DNA from: DASZMX01 sp035551475
GTDB taxonomy: Bacteria; Verrucomicrobiota; Verrucomicrobiia; Limisphaerales; Palsa-1400
Direction of reading: 5' to 3'
DNA: 51,987 nt
Assembly: GCA_035551475.1 (NCBI GenBank)
Contig: DASZMX010000044.1
Location: 1 to 51,987 of the forward strand
In this document: piece by piece, positions 33,598 to 43,150 of the stretch
How positions within the stretch are numbered: position 1 is the stretch's first letter
How the letters are laid out: each line of letters opens with the position of its first letter
Made by a program: the position numbers and the translations under genes
The notes under the pieces: model-generated
What the model was told of the DNA's origin: nothing
What the model saw: the letters and a program-made list of their open reading frames with translations, nothing else
Database searches by the model: none

Positions 33598-34910
33598 TGT
33601 GGCGCCGCGCTTCATGGGGCGTTTTGGGAATGTGGCTGTTCGCCCTGCGGGCCTCGGCGCTGTGGCTCACCGGCTATTATCCTTCCTACGTCTCGATGCC
33701 GGTGACGGCCGTGGATTTTTCCAACGTCACACATGTCATCCATTTCTGCCTGTTGGCGGGCGCGAATGGCTCCATCACCAACAACGGCTTGGGCGGTTCC
33801 GCCTCCACCAGCTTTGTCAAAACCGTTCACGGCGCCGGCCGACAAGCCATTGTTTGCGTGGGCGGCGCGGGCAGCCAGGCGGGATTTGAAGGCGCCACCA
33901 CTTCGGCCAACGTCACGAATTTCGTGGCCAGCCTCACCAATTTCGCCGGCACGTATGGCTACGACGGCGTCGATATCGATTGGGAGCCGCTCTCTTCCTC
34001 GGACGTGCATCAATACACCAACTTCGTCCAAACCCTCCGCGCGGCGCTGAATCATCTTGGCTCGGGAAAGTTATTGACTGTGGCGGCGCCAGCCTACACG
34101 CAAGCGGCCATGTACGCGTCCATCCAATCCCAGTTCGATCAAATCAATATTATGACATACGACCTTTCAGGGCCGTATGAGGGATGGGTCACCTGGTTCA
34201 ACTCGCCCCTTCAGGATGGCGGCTACACTTTTCCCAGCACGCATGGTCTCGTGCCGTCCGTCAATGGCGCCGTCAACAATTTTACCAGCGCGGGAATCGC
34301 CCCCGGTAAATTGGGCATCGGCCTGCCGTTCTATGGTTATGTCTGGACGGGCGGCCCGGGCGTGACGGCGCCGCGGCAGGGGTGGACGACGCCGGTCCCC
34401 ACGGTCTCCGAACCCACTTATCAGAGCATCATCAAGAATTACTACCAACCTGCGCGCTACCATTGGGACGACGCCGCGCAGGCGCCCTATCTCAGCATCA
34501 CAAACACGACGGCAGCCAACGATATGTTCATCTCCTACGATGACGCCGCAGCGTGCGAGGTCAAAGTCAGCTACGCGCGCAATCACGGCCTGGGCGGCAT
34601 CATGATCTGGGAATTAAGCCAGGATTATTCGGCTTCTTCCTCGCCGACACACCCGCTCCTGCATGCGCTGGATCAATCGCTGGCGACGCCCCGCATTCTT
34701 TCCGCCGCGCTGCAAGGCGGCAACCTCGTCCTTTCCTTTAGCACCCTGCCGCTGGCTTCCTATCGCGTCGCATGGACGACCGACCTGGCGGCCGGCAACT
34801 GGAACACGCTGTCAAATAATATTCCCGGGGACGGTTCGCCCGTCACGATTTCCGATCCCGCGGGCCTCGGCAGCGCCGCCCGTTTTTATCGCGTCCAGAC
34901 TCCGCCCTGA
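33597..34910 (+). CDS. Secreted GH18 chitinase-like enzyme with FYR tail
   Basis: A 437-aa exported protein with a signal peptide at about residues 1-21 and GH18 barrel at about 22-350. The catalytic strand YDGVDIDWEP carries Asp123, Asp126, Asp128 and acid Glu130 (DxxDxDxE complete), and QINIMTYDLSG gives the usual Met-Thr-Tyr-Asp pocket. The last 75 residues (YRVAWTTDLAAGNWNTL ... RFYRVQTPP) are the shared tail domain. It is a paralogue of the GH18 at 44029, which has the same barrel but no tail. It is coupled to GH3 through TAATG. Chitin or chitooligosaccharide cleavage is the family expectation; endoglucosaminidase action is possible. Confidence 0.9.
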   Translation: MWRRASWGVLGMWLFALRASALWLTGYYPSYVSMPVTAVDFSNVTHVIHFCLLAGANGSITNNGLGGSASTSFVKTVHGAGRQAIVCVGGAGSQAGFEGATTSANVTNFVASLTNFAGTYGYDGVDIDWEPLSSSDVHQYTNFVQTLRAALNHLGSGKLLTVAAPAYTQAAMYASIQSQFDQINIMTYDLSGPYEGWVTWFNSPLQDGGYTFPSTHGLVPSVNGAVNNFTSAGIAPGKLGIGLPFYGYVWTGGPGVTAPRQGWTTPVPTVSEPTYQSIIKNYYQPARYHWDDAAQAPYLSITNTTAANDMFISYDDAAACEVKVSYARNHGLGGIMIWELSQDYSASSSPTHPLLHALDQSLATPRILSAALQGGNLVLSFSTLPLASYRVAWTTDLAAGNWNTLSNNIPGDGSPVTISDPAGLGSAARFYRVQTPP

Positions 34911-34912
34911 GC

Positions 34913-35581
34913 TTACTGCGCCGCCCGTTCCCGCACCCATTGCATCGCGTTAAGCACCAGCTCCGTGGCATTTCGAAATTGCAGCTTCTCCTTGATCCGG
35001 TTGCGAAACGAATGAATGGTTGGAATTGTGAGGTCCAAAGATTCCGCGATTTCGCGCGATGATTTTCCCTCGCCCAGCATTTGGAAAACTTCCAGTTCGC
35101 GGTTGCTCAATTGGTCGATGGGTGACGTGGGCTCCGCCTTTTTCCCCAGCAACAATTTCGCCAGCACCGACGCCGACAATTTCTCGCTCAGAAAAATATC
35201 CCCCGCCAACACCTTGAAAATCGCGTCGCGCACGATCTTGATCGGCTGGTTTTTCATGACGTAACCCTGCGCCCCCGCTCGCAACGCGCGCTCCGCGTAG
35301 AGCGTCTCGTCGTGCATCGACACCACCAGAATCGGCAGCTCCTCGTATTTCGCCTTGAGGCTCTTGATTAGGTCGATGCCGTTCGATCCTTCCAGGGAAA
35401 TATCCACCACCGCCAGGTCAGGCTTCAATTCCGCCACCGCTTTCATGGCCGATTCCGCATTGGGCGCCTGTCCGCACACGATCAAGGCCGGGCTCCGGTT
35501 AATCACCTGGCGCACCCCTTCGCAAAACATGGGATGATCGTCCACGATGAGGATTCGGCTCTTGTCCGGTGATCGGGCCAT
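34913..35581 (-). CDS. NarL/LuxR-type response regulator
   Basis: A 222-aa two-component regulator. Residues about 8-125 are the receiver (ILIVDDHPMF, phospho-acceptor Asp60 in VVDISLEG, VVSMHDE, and the conserved Lys in GYVMKNQP). Residues about 155-215 are a LuxR/GerE helix-turn-helix (LSNRELEVFQMLGEGKSSRE and IAESLDLTIPTIHSFRNRIK). It is 4 bp after the sensor kinase, with which it forms a cognate pair. Targets are not visible; the GH20 gene of the same strand, and perhaps the divergent locus B, are the natural candidates. It ends 2 bp from the convergent GH18 gene. Confidence 0.93.
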   Translation of the reverse strand: MARSPDKSRILIVDDHPMFCEGVRQVINRSPALIVCGQAPNAESAMKAVAELKPDLAVVDISLEGSNGIDLIKSLKAKYEELPILVVSMHDETLYAERALRAGAQGYVMKNQPIKIVRDAIFKVLAGDIFLSEKLSASVLAKLLLGKKAEPTSPIDQLSNRELEVFQMLGEGKSSREIAESLDLTIPTIHSFRNRIKEKLQFRNATELVLNAMQWVRERAAQ

Positions 35582-35585
35582 AGGT

Positions 35586-38500
35586 TTAAGATTGCGCCGT
35601 CTTGGCCAGCTCCGGTTTATCCCGGCGCCGCCGCGGGGCGCCGCGGCTGAAATCGCGCGAAGCCGGGAGAAACAGGCATGAAACAGTGGTGCCGGAACCC
35701 GGTTGGCTCTGCAAGCTCAATGTCGCCCCGATCACCCGCGCGCGATAATGCAAAATGCGCAGCCCCATCCCGTCGTGATTGTGCGCCGGGACGGCAAAAC
35801 CGGCGCCGTCATCCTGCACCGTCAAAAGCCACCGGTCGCCGCTGGGCTGCAAACCAATCAGGACATTCTGGGCTTTGCTGTGCTTGACAGTGTTGGCCAC
35901 CGCTTCCAGCGCGATGTAATAAACGTGCAGCGCAATTTCGTTTTCCACTTCCACCGGCGGGCCGGCCGCCGCAAATTCGCATTGGATTTTATAGACTTCG
36001 CTGGTGTTGGCCGCCAGCTCCTCCAGCGCCGCCGCCAATCCTTTCTCCGCCAGGCGCACGGGGAACAGCCCGCGCGCCACGCCGCGCGTCTGGTCAATGG
36101 CTTCGTTGATCATGCCGCTGATTTTTTCGGCCTCGGCCGCTTGCGGCGCGCGTTCCTGCTCCAGATCCTCGGCCAGCGACGCAATCAAAAAGGCGATGCC
36201 CGCCAATTGCTGGCAGATGCCGTCGTGCAAATCATGCCCGATGCGGCGTTGTTCGCGGTTGCTGATCTCCAGAATTTCCAGCTCGAGCCTTTTGCGTTCC
36301 GTGATGTCGCGCGCGATGCCTTCCACTTCCGTTTCCTGGCCGTCCTGCGAAATCAAGCGCGCGCTGATTTCCAATTTCACCCGCTCCCCGGACGCCGCCG
36401 CGAAATCCCATTCCATCGCCGGCAACGCCGCGCCTTGGAGCGCCTGGTCCAGCCATTGCCGCGCCGAGGCCCGCTGCTCTTCCACCACAAAATCCAGGAT
36501 GTTCCGGCCCAGCACGGCCCGTCGGTTTTGTTGCAGCAGCCGCTCCCCGGTCTGGTTGATGGACGTGAGGCGGCCGGCCCGATCGTGCGTGTAAAGCATA
36601 TCGGTCGCGTTTTCAAACAGCTCGCGGTAACGCTCCTCCAGCGCCGCTTCGTCTTCCAGTTTGCGGCGAATCAGTTGTGTTTGATTGCGCACCTGCCGGC
36701 GCAGCAGCGCCACCCAGCCCAGCGCGGCGGAAACCGCCAGCATCATGCCGCCGGCCAGCATAAAAGAGCGCCGCGCTGTCCAATAGGGCGGCGCCTCCAG
36801 CAGGCGGACGTCACCGGGGGCGCGCAGCAGCAGGCGAAAGGTTTCCGGCTCATGCCCTTGTCCGCCTTGAATGGAGCAGACGCCTGTCAACTGCAAACGG
36901 CTGCCCGATTCCAGGTCGGGCATCTCTTGCCGTCGCGATTGCATTTCCAGGTGCGCTGTGAAAATCGCCGGCCCGTCCTGCAACGCCAGCTGCGGGTTGG
37001 CCGAGCGCGGCACGCTTTGCAGCAATTGCGCGTCAATCTGCACGATCTGCGCGTCCGCCGCGCCGTGCAGCAGAATTTCCTCCGCTGTCGTCACCTTGGC
37101 CGCGGGCAGGGGAGCCGCTCCCAGCGTGCGAAAGTCCGCTTCCTCCAGGTAGGGCGAATAATCGCCAATCGCGGGAAATCCGATCGCCTCCACCAGGTCG
37201 CCCACCCGCACGTCATTGGTTTGCCGCGATAGCACCCGCATGCCGCCCGTCATGTCCTGCAAAATAAATCCCTGGCCGGTCATGCGCAGCGTCACCACCC
37301 CTTGGATTTTCACGCGCCGCCCCGCGAACCGGTCCGGGTCAAAGGTCGCCACCGCGTCAATCCGCGTCGTGGCGATGGAGAAGGGGTCGGTCGGCGCCGG
37401 CTCCAGCACCCGGATTTGCTCCAGCCCGGGCACATGCAGCGTGATGCCGCTCAATTGCCGCCGCACATTTAATTCCGAGGTGCAGGCGCCTTGCACACTG
37501 ACGAGACAGTCAAGTAAATGTATGGGCAGCGGCTTGCCTTCGAATCCCGGCACGATCGCCCGAAAGCGTCCTTTCGGCGTCATCAGGCTCAGGCTGGCGT
37601 GCCCCGACAATTCATCCACGCGCCGCACGACGCCTTCCATCTCCACCCAATGCGAATCAAAATGCCCGTTGGCCAGGTCCTCCAAATCGACCCGCGCCGG
37701 CGCCGGCAGGTTCGTCGTCCCGAGAACCTCCATCGAGGAGCAAAGCACTTCCGGCGCAAATCCGCCGGGGCTCGTTTGTCCCTCTAGCTCCACCCATTGG
37801 CCGGGTTGGACATGCTTTTGAATCGGGTCGAGGTCCACGTAAATGGCGTCGCCTCCTTCCTGCAAGAAGCAATTGCGCCAGTCCGAATCGGCGAACGTGA
37901 TCACGCCCCGCAGGCGCGCGGTGAGCCGTTGCGCTGCCTCTTCCGGGCGCAATTTCAAAATGTCGGAAACGCGCGTCAACACTGCCGGCAGGCGCGCCAC
38001 CTTGGAGAGCGGAGCCGCCGGCGTCGCGGCGGCGGCATCGACGGGTGGCGGATGCGTGACTTCGAAATAGGCCGTCTTCAGATAGGTTTCGTCCCGGCCG
38101 GCTTCCAGGAATCCCCAGACGTCCACGCGCTCATCGCCGCGAATTTCTGTCAATTGAATCACGCGCGCCCGGATCACGCCGGTCGGGTCTTTGACCACAA
38201 TCAATTCGCCCGGCTGATACGAGACCGCGAGGCCGTTGACGTGCACCCATTGGTTTGTCCACGAGCCCAGTTCGCGATTGAGCAAGCCGCCAATCGACGT
38301 CACCGGCGTTGCGGCGGGCGAGCCGTCGGCGGGGCCGGTGGTTTTGATTTCATCCGCGCCCGGCGCAAAAACCAGAGCCGATTCCAAATGCTCGTTCGCC
38401 ATTCGGCTGGCGTTGATGCCGCGCACCGTCGCTTCGCACCCGAGCCAGGAGCGCACGTCATTGGTCGCGGGCGCGCCCAGCAGATACACGAGGCAATTTT

Positions 38501-38984
38501 CTCCTTTGTCATGCAGCAGCAAGGCGAGCCGGCCCCGGCTGTTTTCCGCCGACAGCACGCGCCCGGTGATTTGCACCCATTCTCCATGTTCGCGGCCCAA
38601 GTCGGCCAATTCCAACCTTTTTGCCGGCGGCAAAGTGACCGCGCCGAGGATGGTGAGTTTTGGGTTCTCGAGCAGGTTGGTGCCGCGGGCGCGCCCGGTG
38701 ATTTCCACGGCGTCGCCTTTATGCGGTTGCGTCGAAAAATCGTCGGCGTTGAAATAAAGCGTTTCGCGCCCGTCGTGCAGATAAAGCTGGTGCCAGCCGG
38801 CGTCGTAGCAGACCACTGTGCCTTTGACACGAACCGGCAGCCCGGCCTGCGCCTGGGCGGGCGTGAGGTTTTTTAGGTCGCGGAGCGTGGTCAGTTCGCG
38901 CGGCCCCGCCTCCTGGCTGAAGACGAGGCCTGCCGCCGTCAGCCAAAGGCCGATCCACGTCATAATCTCTCGCCAGCGTCTCAT
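35586..38984 (-). CDS. Sensor histidine kinase with tandem OB-fold-like periplasmic repeats, PAS and HisKA_3
   Basis: A very large (1132 aa) NarX/DegS-type kinase. A signal/anchor (about 7-25) is followed by about 700 extracytoplasmic residues made of at least five OB-fold-like repeats with the pattern V-x-V-x-G-x-V ... L-Y/L-x-D ... G-D-x-V-E-I-x-G, for example VRVKGTVVCYDAGWHQLYL, VHVNGLAVSY and VKIQGVVTLRMTGQGFILQD. A membrane helix is near residues 738-762, a PAS domain at about 795-905, a HisKA_3 dimerisation helix with His920 in GHDLHDGICQQL, and a HATPase domain ending in DDGAGF and GLRILHYRARVIGATL. Start is ATG 38984; an upstream TTG (39029) is less likely. Gene order GH20-kinase-regulator on one strand suggests it senses chitin-derived sugars, an inference. 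Confidence 0.88.
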   Translation of the reverse strand: MRRWREIMTWIGLWLTAAGLVFSQEAGPRELTTLRDLKNLTPAQAQAGLPVRVKGTVVCYDAGWHQLYLHDGRETLYFNADDFSTQPHKGDAVEITGRARGTNLLENPKLTILGAVTLPPAKRLELADLGREHGEWVQITGRVLSAENSRGRLALLLHDKGENCLVYLLGAPATNDVRSWLGCEATVRGINASRMANEHLESALVFAPGADEIKTTGPADGSPAATPVTSIGGLLNRELGSWTNQWVHVNGLAVSYQPGELIVVKDPTGVIRARVIQLTEIRGDERVDVWGFLEAGRDETYLKTAYFEVTHPPPVDAAAATPAAPLSKVARLPAVLTRVSDILKLRPEEAAQRLTARLRGVITFADSDWRNCFLQEGGDAIYVDLDPIQKHVQPGQWVELEGQTSPGGFAPEVLCSSMEVLGTTNLPAPARVDLEDLANGHFDSHWVEMEGVVRRVDELSGHASLSLMTPKGRFRAIVPGFEGKPLPIHLLDCLVSVQGACTSELNVRRQLSGITLHVPGLEQIRVLEPAPTDPFSIATTRIDAVATFDPDRFAGRRVKIQGVVTLRMTGQGFILQDMTGGMRVLSRQTNDVRVGDLVEAIGFPAIGDYSPYLEEADFRTLGAAPLPAAKVTTAEEILLHGAADAQIVQIDAQLLQSVPRSANPQLALQDGPAIFTAHLEMQSRRQEMPDLESGSRLQLTGVCSIQGGQGHEPETFRLLLRAPGDVRLLEAPPYWTARRSFMLAGGMMLAVSAALGWVALLRRQVRNQTQLIRRKLEDEAALEERYRELFENATDMLYTHDRAGRLTSINQTGERLLQQNRRAVLGRNILDFVVEEQRASARQWLDQALQGAALPAMEWDFAAASGERVKLEISARLISQDGQETEVEGIARDITERKRLELEILEISNREQRRIGHDLHDGICQQLAGIAFLIASLAEDLEQERAPQAAEAEKISGMINEAIDQTRGVARGLFPVRLAEKGLAAALEELAANTSEVYKIQCEFAAAGPPVEVENEIALHVYYIALEAVANTVKHSKAQNVLIGLQPSGDRWLLTVQDDGAGFAVPAHNHDGMGLRILHYRARVIGATLSLQSQPGSGTTVSCLFLPASRDFSRGAPRRRRDKPELAKTAQS

Positions 38985-39036
38985 CCGTCCAATCGTTTCT
39001 GGCGCCGGGACCAGCCTGAATTCAAGCAATATCGCC

Positions 39037-40650
39037 TTATTTCAGCGCCCGATGATTCACCCCTGCAGCGTCCAGCAACGCGCATTCCGTCTCCAGGCGG
39101 CGGTTGAAGTCCGGCCAATTCCGCGCGGCTTTGGGCGACCACGTCACTTCCGCCAAGGCGCACAGGCGCGGGAAAATCATGTATTCCACATGCTTGAAAT
39201 TCGGAATGTATTCCGTCCATAGATTGGCCTGCGCGCCGAGGATATGGGCCTGAAATTGCGGGGGCAGATTCGTCGGAATCGGCTCGAACGCATACACCTG
39301 GCTTAACGGCAAATATCCGCCGATGGCGTGCGGTTCGGTCGTGTGATCGCGCGACTGATAATGGTCAAAATAACAATCCGCCAGCGGCGCCATCACCACA
39401 TCGTGCCCGGCCGTGGCCGCTTCCACCGCGCCGCCGACCCAGTCCATCACCGTCGCGTTGGCTGCCAGGCCGCCCTCGCGGATTTCGCTCCAGCCCACCA
39501 GGTTTTTGTGATGCGCATTGACGAATTTTTCCACGCGCCGGATGAAATAGCTCTCCAACTCGCTTTCCTTCGTCAGGCCTTCTTGCTTCATGCGCGCCTG
39601 GCATTTGGCGCAATGTTTCCAGTTAGCCGTGTCCACTTCATCGCCGCCGATATGCACGTATGGGCTGGGAAACAGATCGAAAACTTCCGCCAGCACATTC
39701 TCGACAAATTCCAGGGACGCGTCATTCCCCACGCAATAAACTCCATTGAACACCCCTCCCGGCAAATCCGCCGTGAACGGCCCGCCTGTGCAGCTAAATT
39801 GTGGATACGCCATGAGCGCCGCGCTCGAATGCCCCGGCATTTCAATCTCCGGCACGACCATGATGTGCCGCGCCGCCGCATAGGCCACGACTTCGCGAAT
39901 GTCATTTTGCGTGTAAAATCCTCCGTAACGCCCGTCTGGCCCGTAAGCCGTCGTCGCCGCCGGGTCGAGCTTGAATCCGACGGCCTTCCGCCACGCTCCC
40001 ATGGATGTCAACAATGGATATTTCTTGATTTCAATCCGCCATCCCTGGTCGTCCACCAGGTGCCAATGAAAGACGTTGAGTTTCAGCGACGCCATCGCAT
40101 CCAGCAATGTTTCCACTTCGGACTTGGTGAAAAAATGCCGGCTCACATCCAGCATCAACCCCCGCCACTTGAAGCGCGGCTGGTCTTCGATGCTCACGGC
40201 CGGGATCGTCCATTTCCCGTCGCTCCCGGCGTGCAATGGCAGCAATTGCATCAGGGATTGCGCGCCATAAAAGGCGCCCGCCGCCGTCCGCGCCCGAATC
40301 GACACGCCATCCGGCGCCACCTTCAGCGCATAACCTTCGTCGCCGTATTCACCGGCTGATTCGTCCACTGTCAACTGAATCGCCCCGCCGCCGCGAGCGG
40401 AGCCTCTTTTTACCGGCAACTCCGCGCCGGTGCGCCGCTTCCACTCGGCCGCGAGGCGTCGCCCCGTCTCGGCGGCGCCCTTGTTCACCATGATTTTGGT
40501 GTCGGTCGAAAAGGTCAGGGAGCCGGTTTCCGCCGCGATTTTTTGGGGCAGGGGAACGAGGGCGGGCGCGGCCATTTCCGCCGCCGGCAAGGCGTCGGAC
40601 GCCAGGCAAAACGCGAGACCGAGACAAAAACAAGCGCGGAATATTTTCAT
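39037..40650 (-). CDS. Secreted GH20 beta-N-acetylhexosaminidase
   Basis: A 537-aa exported enzyme that removes terminal GlcNAc or GalNAc. It has a signal peptide (about 1-23), a GH20b small domain (about 28-140) and the catalytic barrel (about 145-490). Signatures are WRGLMLDVSRHFF, LNVFHWHLVDDQGWRIEIKK, VVPEIEMPGHSSA and HIGGDEVD, with the catalytic pair Asp337-Glu338 used in substrate-assisted catalysis. It is the first gene of a minus-strand unit with the sensor kinase (52 bp downstream) and regulator, and diverges from LamG locus B across 175 bp. Together with the two GH18 proteins it gives a complete route from chitin to GlcNAc. No FYR tail, consistent with a periplasmic location. Confidence 0.94.
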   Translation of the reverse strand: MKIFRACFCLGLAFCLASDALPAAEMAAPALVPLPQKIAAETGSLTFSTDTKIMVNKGAAETGRRLAAEWKRRTGAELPVKRGSARGGGAIQLTVDESAGEYGDEGYALKVAPDGVSIRARTAAGAFYGAQSLMQLLPLHAGSDGKWTIPAVSIEDQPRFKWRGLMLDVSRHFFTKSEVETLLDAMASLKLNVFHWHLVDDQGWRIEIKKYPLLTSMGAWRKAVGFKLDPAATTAYGPDGRYGGFYTQNDIREVVAYAAARHIMVVPEIEMPGHSSAALMAYPQFSCTGGPFTADLPGGVFNGVYCVGNDASLEFVENVLAEVFDLFPSPYVHIGGDEVDTANWKHCAKCQARMKQEGLTKESELESYFIRRVEKFVNAHHKNLVGWSEIREGGLAANATVMDWVGGAVEAATAGHDVVMAPLADCYFDHYQSRDHTTEPHAIGGYLPLSQVYAFEPIPTNLPPQFQAHILGAQANLWTEYIPNFKHVEYMIFPRLCALAEVTWSPKAARNWPDFNRRLETECALLDAAGVNHRALK

Positions 40651-40825
40651 GTCCTTTATCCGTCAGCCTAGGCAATGCGCGAAAGAGGGGCAAGAAGATT
40701 TGTAATAATTTTTATTGCATGCATTCCTGTTTGTGATAAAACCTCGGCATCGCCAGTGGTAAATGGCAGAAGAGAATGGGCTGGCGTTCGTGTTGTCCGA
40801 GACCAAATTAATCAATAAAACTACT

Positions 40826-43126
40826 ATGAAATCACTTGGAAAACTCACGCCCGGATCGCTTCTGCGACGCCCTTTGCTGGCGCTGGCGTTTATCGGCGCG
40901 GCGGCTTCGTCGCACGCGGTTGATTACCCCTCCACCATCCTCGCGGACCATCCTTCCGCCTACTATCGTCTCGAAGAGCCGATGTTCTCCACCGTCGCCT
41001 CCGATTCCTCGCCGAACGCGACCGACGCCTATTATGTTTACAACGGCGAAAACACCTCGCCCCTCCTGGGTCAGGCGGGCATCGACACCAATTCCATTCT
41101 CTTTAACGGCGGCGGCTCGGATTACGGTTATGTTGACATCCCCGCCAGCGGCCTTGTGCAACCCGTCGCGCAGGACGGCACGAGCAGCGGCGCCTTCACC
41201 GCGGAACTTTGGGTCGAGCCCACCGCGTTTCCCTCCACCTGGTCGGTGCCCATCGAAGTGGCGCAATACCCGAACGGTTGGAACATTTACATTTCCGGCC
41301 CGGACGCCGGCAATGGCAACACCGCTTACTTCTACCTCGACATGCGCCCCTCGGTGTTTGCCGGCGCGGCCAATTTCCCCATCCAATACCAGCATTGGTA
41401 TCATCTCGTCGTCACCTTTGACGGCGCCAACGCCAACTTTTACATCAATGGCGTGGCCAACGGCCCTTATACCGCCACCGGTTTCGTGCCCGCCATCGGC
41501 GCCGATGTCCACATTGGCTCCGGCCAGGGCGTGGGTTGGACGCCGGCTCTCGCGGGCGTGGATGAGGTCGCCTTTTACACCAACGTCCTGACTCCGACCC
41601 AAATTCAAAGCCATTATGCGATCGGCACGAATTCTTTCCGTCCGACATTCTTCGGGCCGTCGGTGCTGACCGATCCCGTTTCGCAATCGGTTTATTCAGG
41701 TTTGCCCGCCACCTTTACGGTCGGCGCCAGCGGCACCCAGCCCCTGCATTATCAATGGCTGAAAAATGGCAGCCCCGTCGGCACGGATTCCAGTTCCGTG
41801 ACCATCAACGCGCAATATCCCGCGGACGACGCCTCCAGCTTCCAGGTTGTCATCACTAATAATTATGGCGCGACCACCAGCGCAGTGGCCACCCTGAGCG
41901 TGTTGACCGGGCTCAACATGATTTCCCCGCCTAATTCCATCACCCGCAACGTGGGCAGCTACGCGGCTTTCCACGTCACCGCCAATGGCGCCGTGCCCAT
42001 CACTTACGGTTGGACGGTAACCTCCAACGGCGTCACCCAATCCATCCCTGGCGCCACCAACGCCACCCTGTGGCTCACAAACGTGACCCTCGGCCAAAAC
42101 GGCAACGTCTATACGGCCAATGTCACCAACCCTTTCACCTCCTCCTCTGCCGGCGCCTCGCTCACAGTCCAGGCGCGAACTGATCCCGCCGTTTCTTTGA
42201 CAGGCTATGGCGCGATCGTCGCCGCCGACAAGCCGGTGGCCTACTGGCGCATGGACGAATCGACCGGCAGTTCCATCGCCATTGATGCCGTCGGCTCTTT
42301 TGATGGAACATACACCCCGGGGACTGGCTCCATCACCTACGGCGTTCCGGGCGGAGTCCCGCACAGCGCGGATCCTGCCATCACTCTTGCGGGCGGCGCC
42401 ACCGTGCAAATTCCCTTCGCGCCGGAGTTGAATCCCGACACCGCGTGGTCGGTGGAAACATGGGTGCAGCCCTCCTCCATCGGCGCCAACGGCGGCGATT
42501 ATCGCGTGGTGTTGTCCTCGCAATACAACCTCTATCCCAATCCTTACAACGGCTGGTATCTCTATCAGCAGCCCAATAACACATTCGCCTTTGTGCCGCA
42601 GCCGGCCAACGGCTTCATCGTGGCGGGCCCGGATGATCCCGCGCACACCAACAATATTGTCGCAGGCAAATGGTATCACGTGGTCATTACTGATGACTTG
42701 ACTAGCTTCGTGGTTTACATCAACGGCGAAGCCATCGCCGGCGCGCCCGTGAGCGCGGTGCCCTTCGTGCCGAACGGCGACGGCATCAACCTCGACGGCA
42801 GCGCGGGCCTCGGCGGCGCTGATCAGGCCAACTTCGTCATCGGCCAGCGCGATGACGTGCAATTCGGCACCTTCCTCGGCTCGGTCGATGAAACCGCCGT
42901 TTACAAATACGCGTTGAGCGCTTCGCAGATTGCGCATCACTACGCGGACGCCGCCACGCTCACGATTTCCACCTCGGGTGGAAACCTGACATTCACCTAC
43001 CCGGTCGGCGTGCTTCAGCAATCCACCAACGTCGCCTCGGGCTACACCGATGTGCCCGGCGCTTCGTCGGGTTACTCGGTCGCGCCCACCGGACCGCAAG
43101 AATTCTATCGCATTCACGTGCCTTAA
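40826..43126 (+). CDS. Secreted LamG/Ig-like surface protein with FYR tail, first gene of locus B
   Basis: A 766-aa exported protein with signal peptide at about residues 1-32 (LLALAFIGAAASSHA). It has two LamG-type modules at about 35-270 (FTAELWVEPTAFPSTW, HWYHLVVTFDGANANFYING) and 470-715 (WSVETWVQPSSIGANG, KWYHVVITDDLTSFVVYING). Two Ig-like domains lie between them (about 285-465, HYQWLKNGSPVGTDS), and the shared tail ends in EFYRIHVP. No catalytic signature is seen. The ATG at 40826 is chosen for the signal peptide. It is the counterpart of the LamG protein at 11467: same module types, same following hairpin, same following pseudopilin. The 175-bp gap before it is AT-rich and must hold promoters for both directions, but I could not fix their boxes. 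Confidence 0.88.
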   Translation: MKSLGKLTPGSLLRRPLLALAFIGAAASSHAVDYPSTILADHPSAYYRLEEPMFSTVASDSSPNATDAYYVYNGENTSPLLGQAGIDTNSILFNGGGSDYGYVDIPASGLVQPVAQDGTSSGAFTAELWVEPTAFPSTWSVPIEVAQYPNGWNIYISGPDAGNGNTAYFYLDMRPSVFAGAANFPIQYQHWYHLVVTFDGANANFYINGVANGPYTATGFVPAIGADVHIGSGQGVGWTPALAGVDEVAFYTNVLTPTQIQSHYAIGTNSFRPTFFGPSVLTDPVSQSVYSGLPATFTVGASGTQPLHYQWLKNGSPVGTDSSSVTINAQYPADDASSFQVVITNNYGATTSAVATLSVLTGLNMISPPNSITRNVGSYAAFHVTANGAVPITYGWTVTSNGVTQSIPGATNATLWLTNVTLGQNGNVYTANVTNPFTSSSAGASLTVQARTDPAVSLTGYGAIVAADKPVAYWRMDESTGSSIAIDAVGSFDGTYTPGTGSITYGVPGGVPHSADPAITLAGGATVQIPFAPELNPDTAWSVETWVQPSSIGANGGDYRVVLSSQYNLYPNPYNGWYLYQQPNNTFAFVPQPANGFIVAGPDDPAHTNNIVAGKWYHVVITDDLTSFVVYINGEAIAGAPVSAVPFVPNGDGINLDGSAGLGGADQANFVIGQRDDVQFGTFLGSVDETAVYKYALSASQIAHHYADAATLTISTSGGNLTFTYPVGVLQQSTNVASGYTDVPGASSGYSVAPTGPQEFYRIHVP

Positions 43127-43150
43127 GGGTGGGGCGGTGATCTAACCGAA

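Noticed and set aside
31303..33615. A 770-codon open frame on the minus strand, antisense to the whole GH3 gene
   Set aside because: It is a by-product of high G+C and codon bias. The translation is low-complexity (Gly, Ala, Arg, His rich) with no known motif, whereas the plus strand encodes a complete GH3.
35703..37232. A 509-codon plus-strand open frame opposite the sensor kinase
   Set aside because: The minus strand holds the PAS, HisKA_3 and HATPase motifs in order; the plus translation is Arg/Gln/His-rich shadow sequence.
40651..40825. Promoter boxes in the AT-rich gap between GH20 and the LamG gene
   Set aside because: TTGCAT with ATAAAA, and TTATCA with AATAAA, are present on the two strands, but matches are weak and spacing is irregular. 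The region is surely regulatory, but boxes cannot be fixed.
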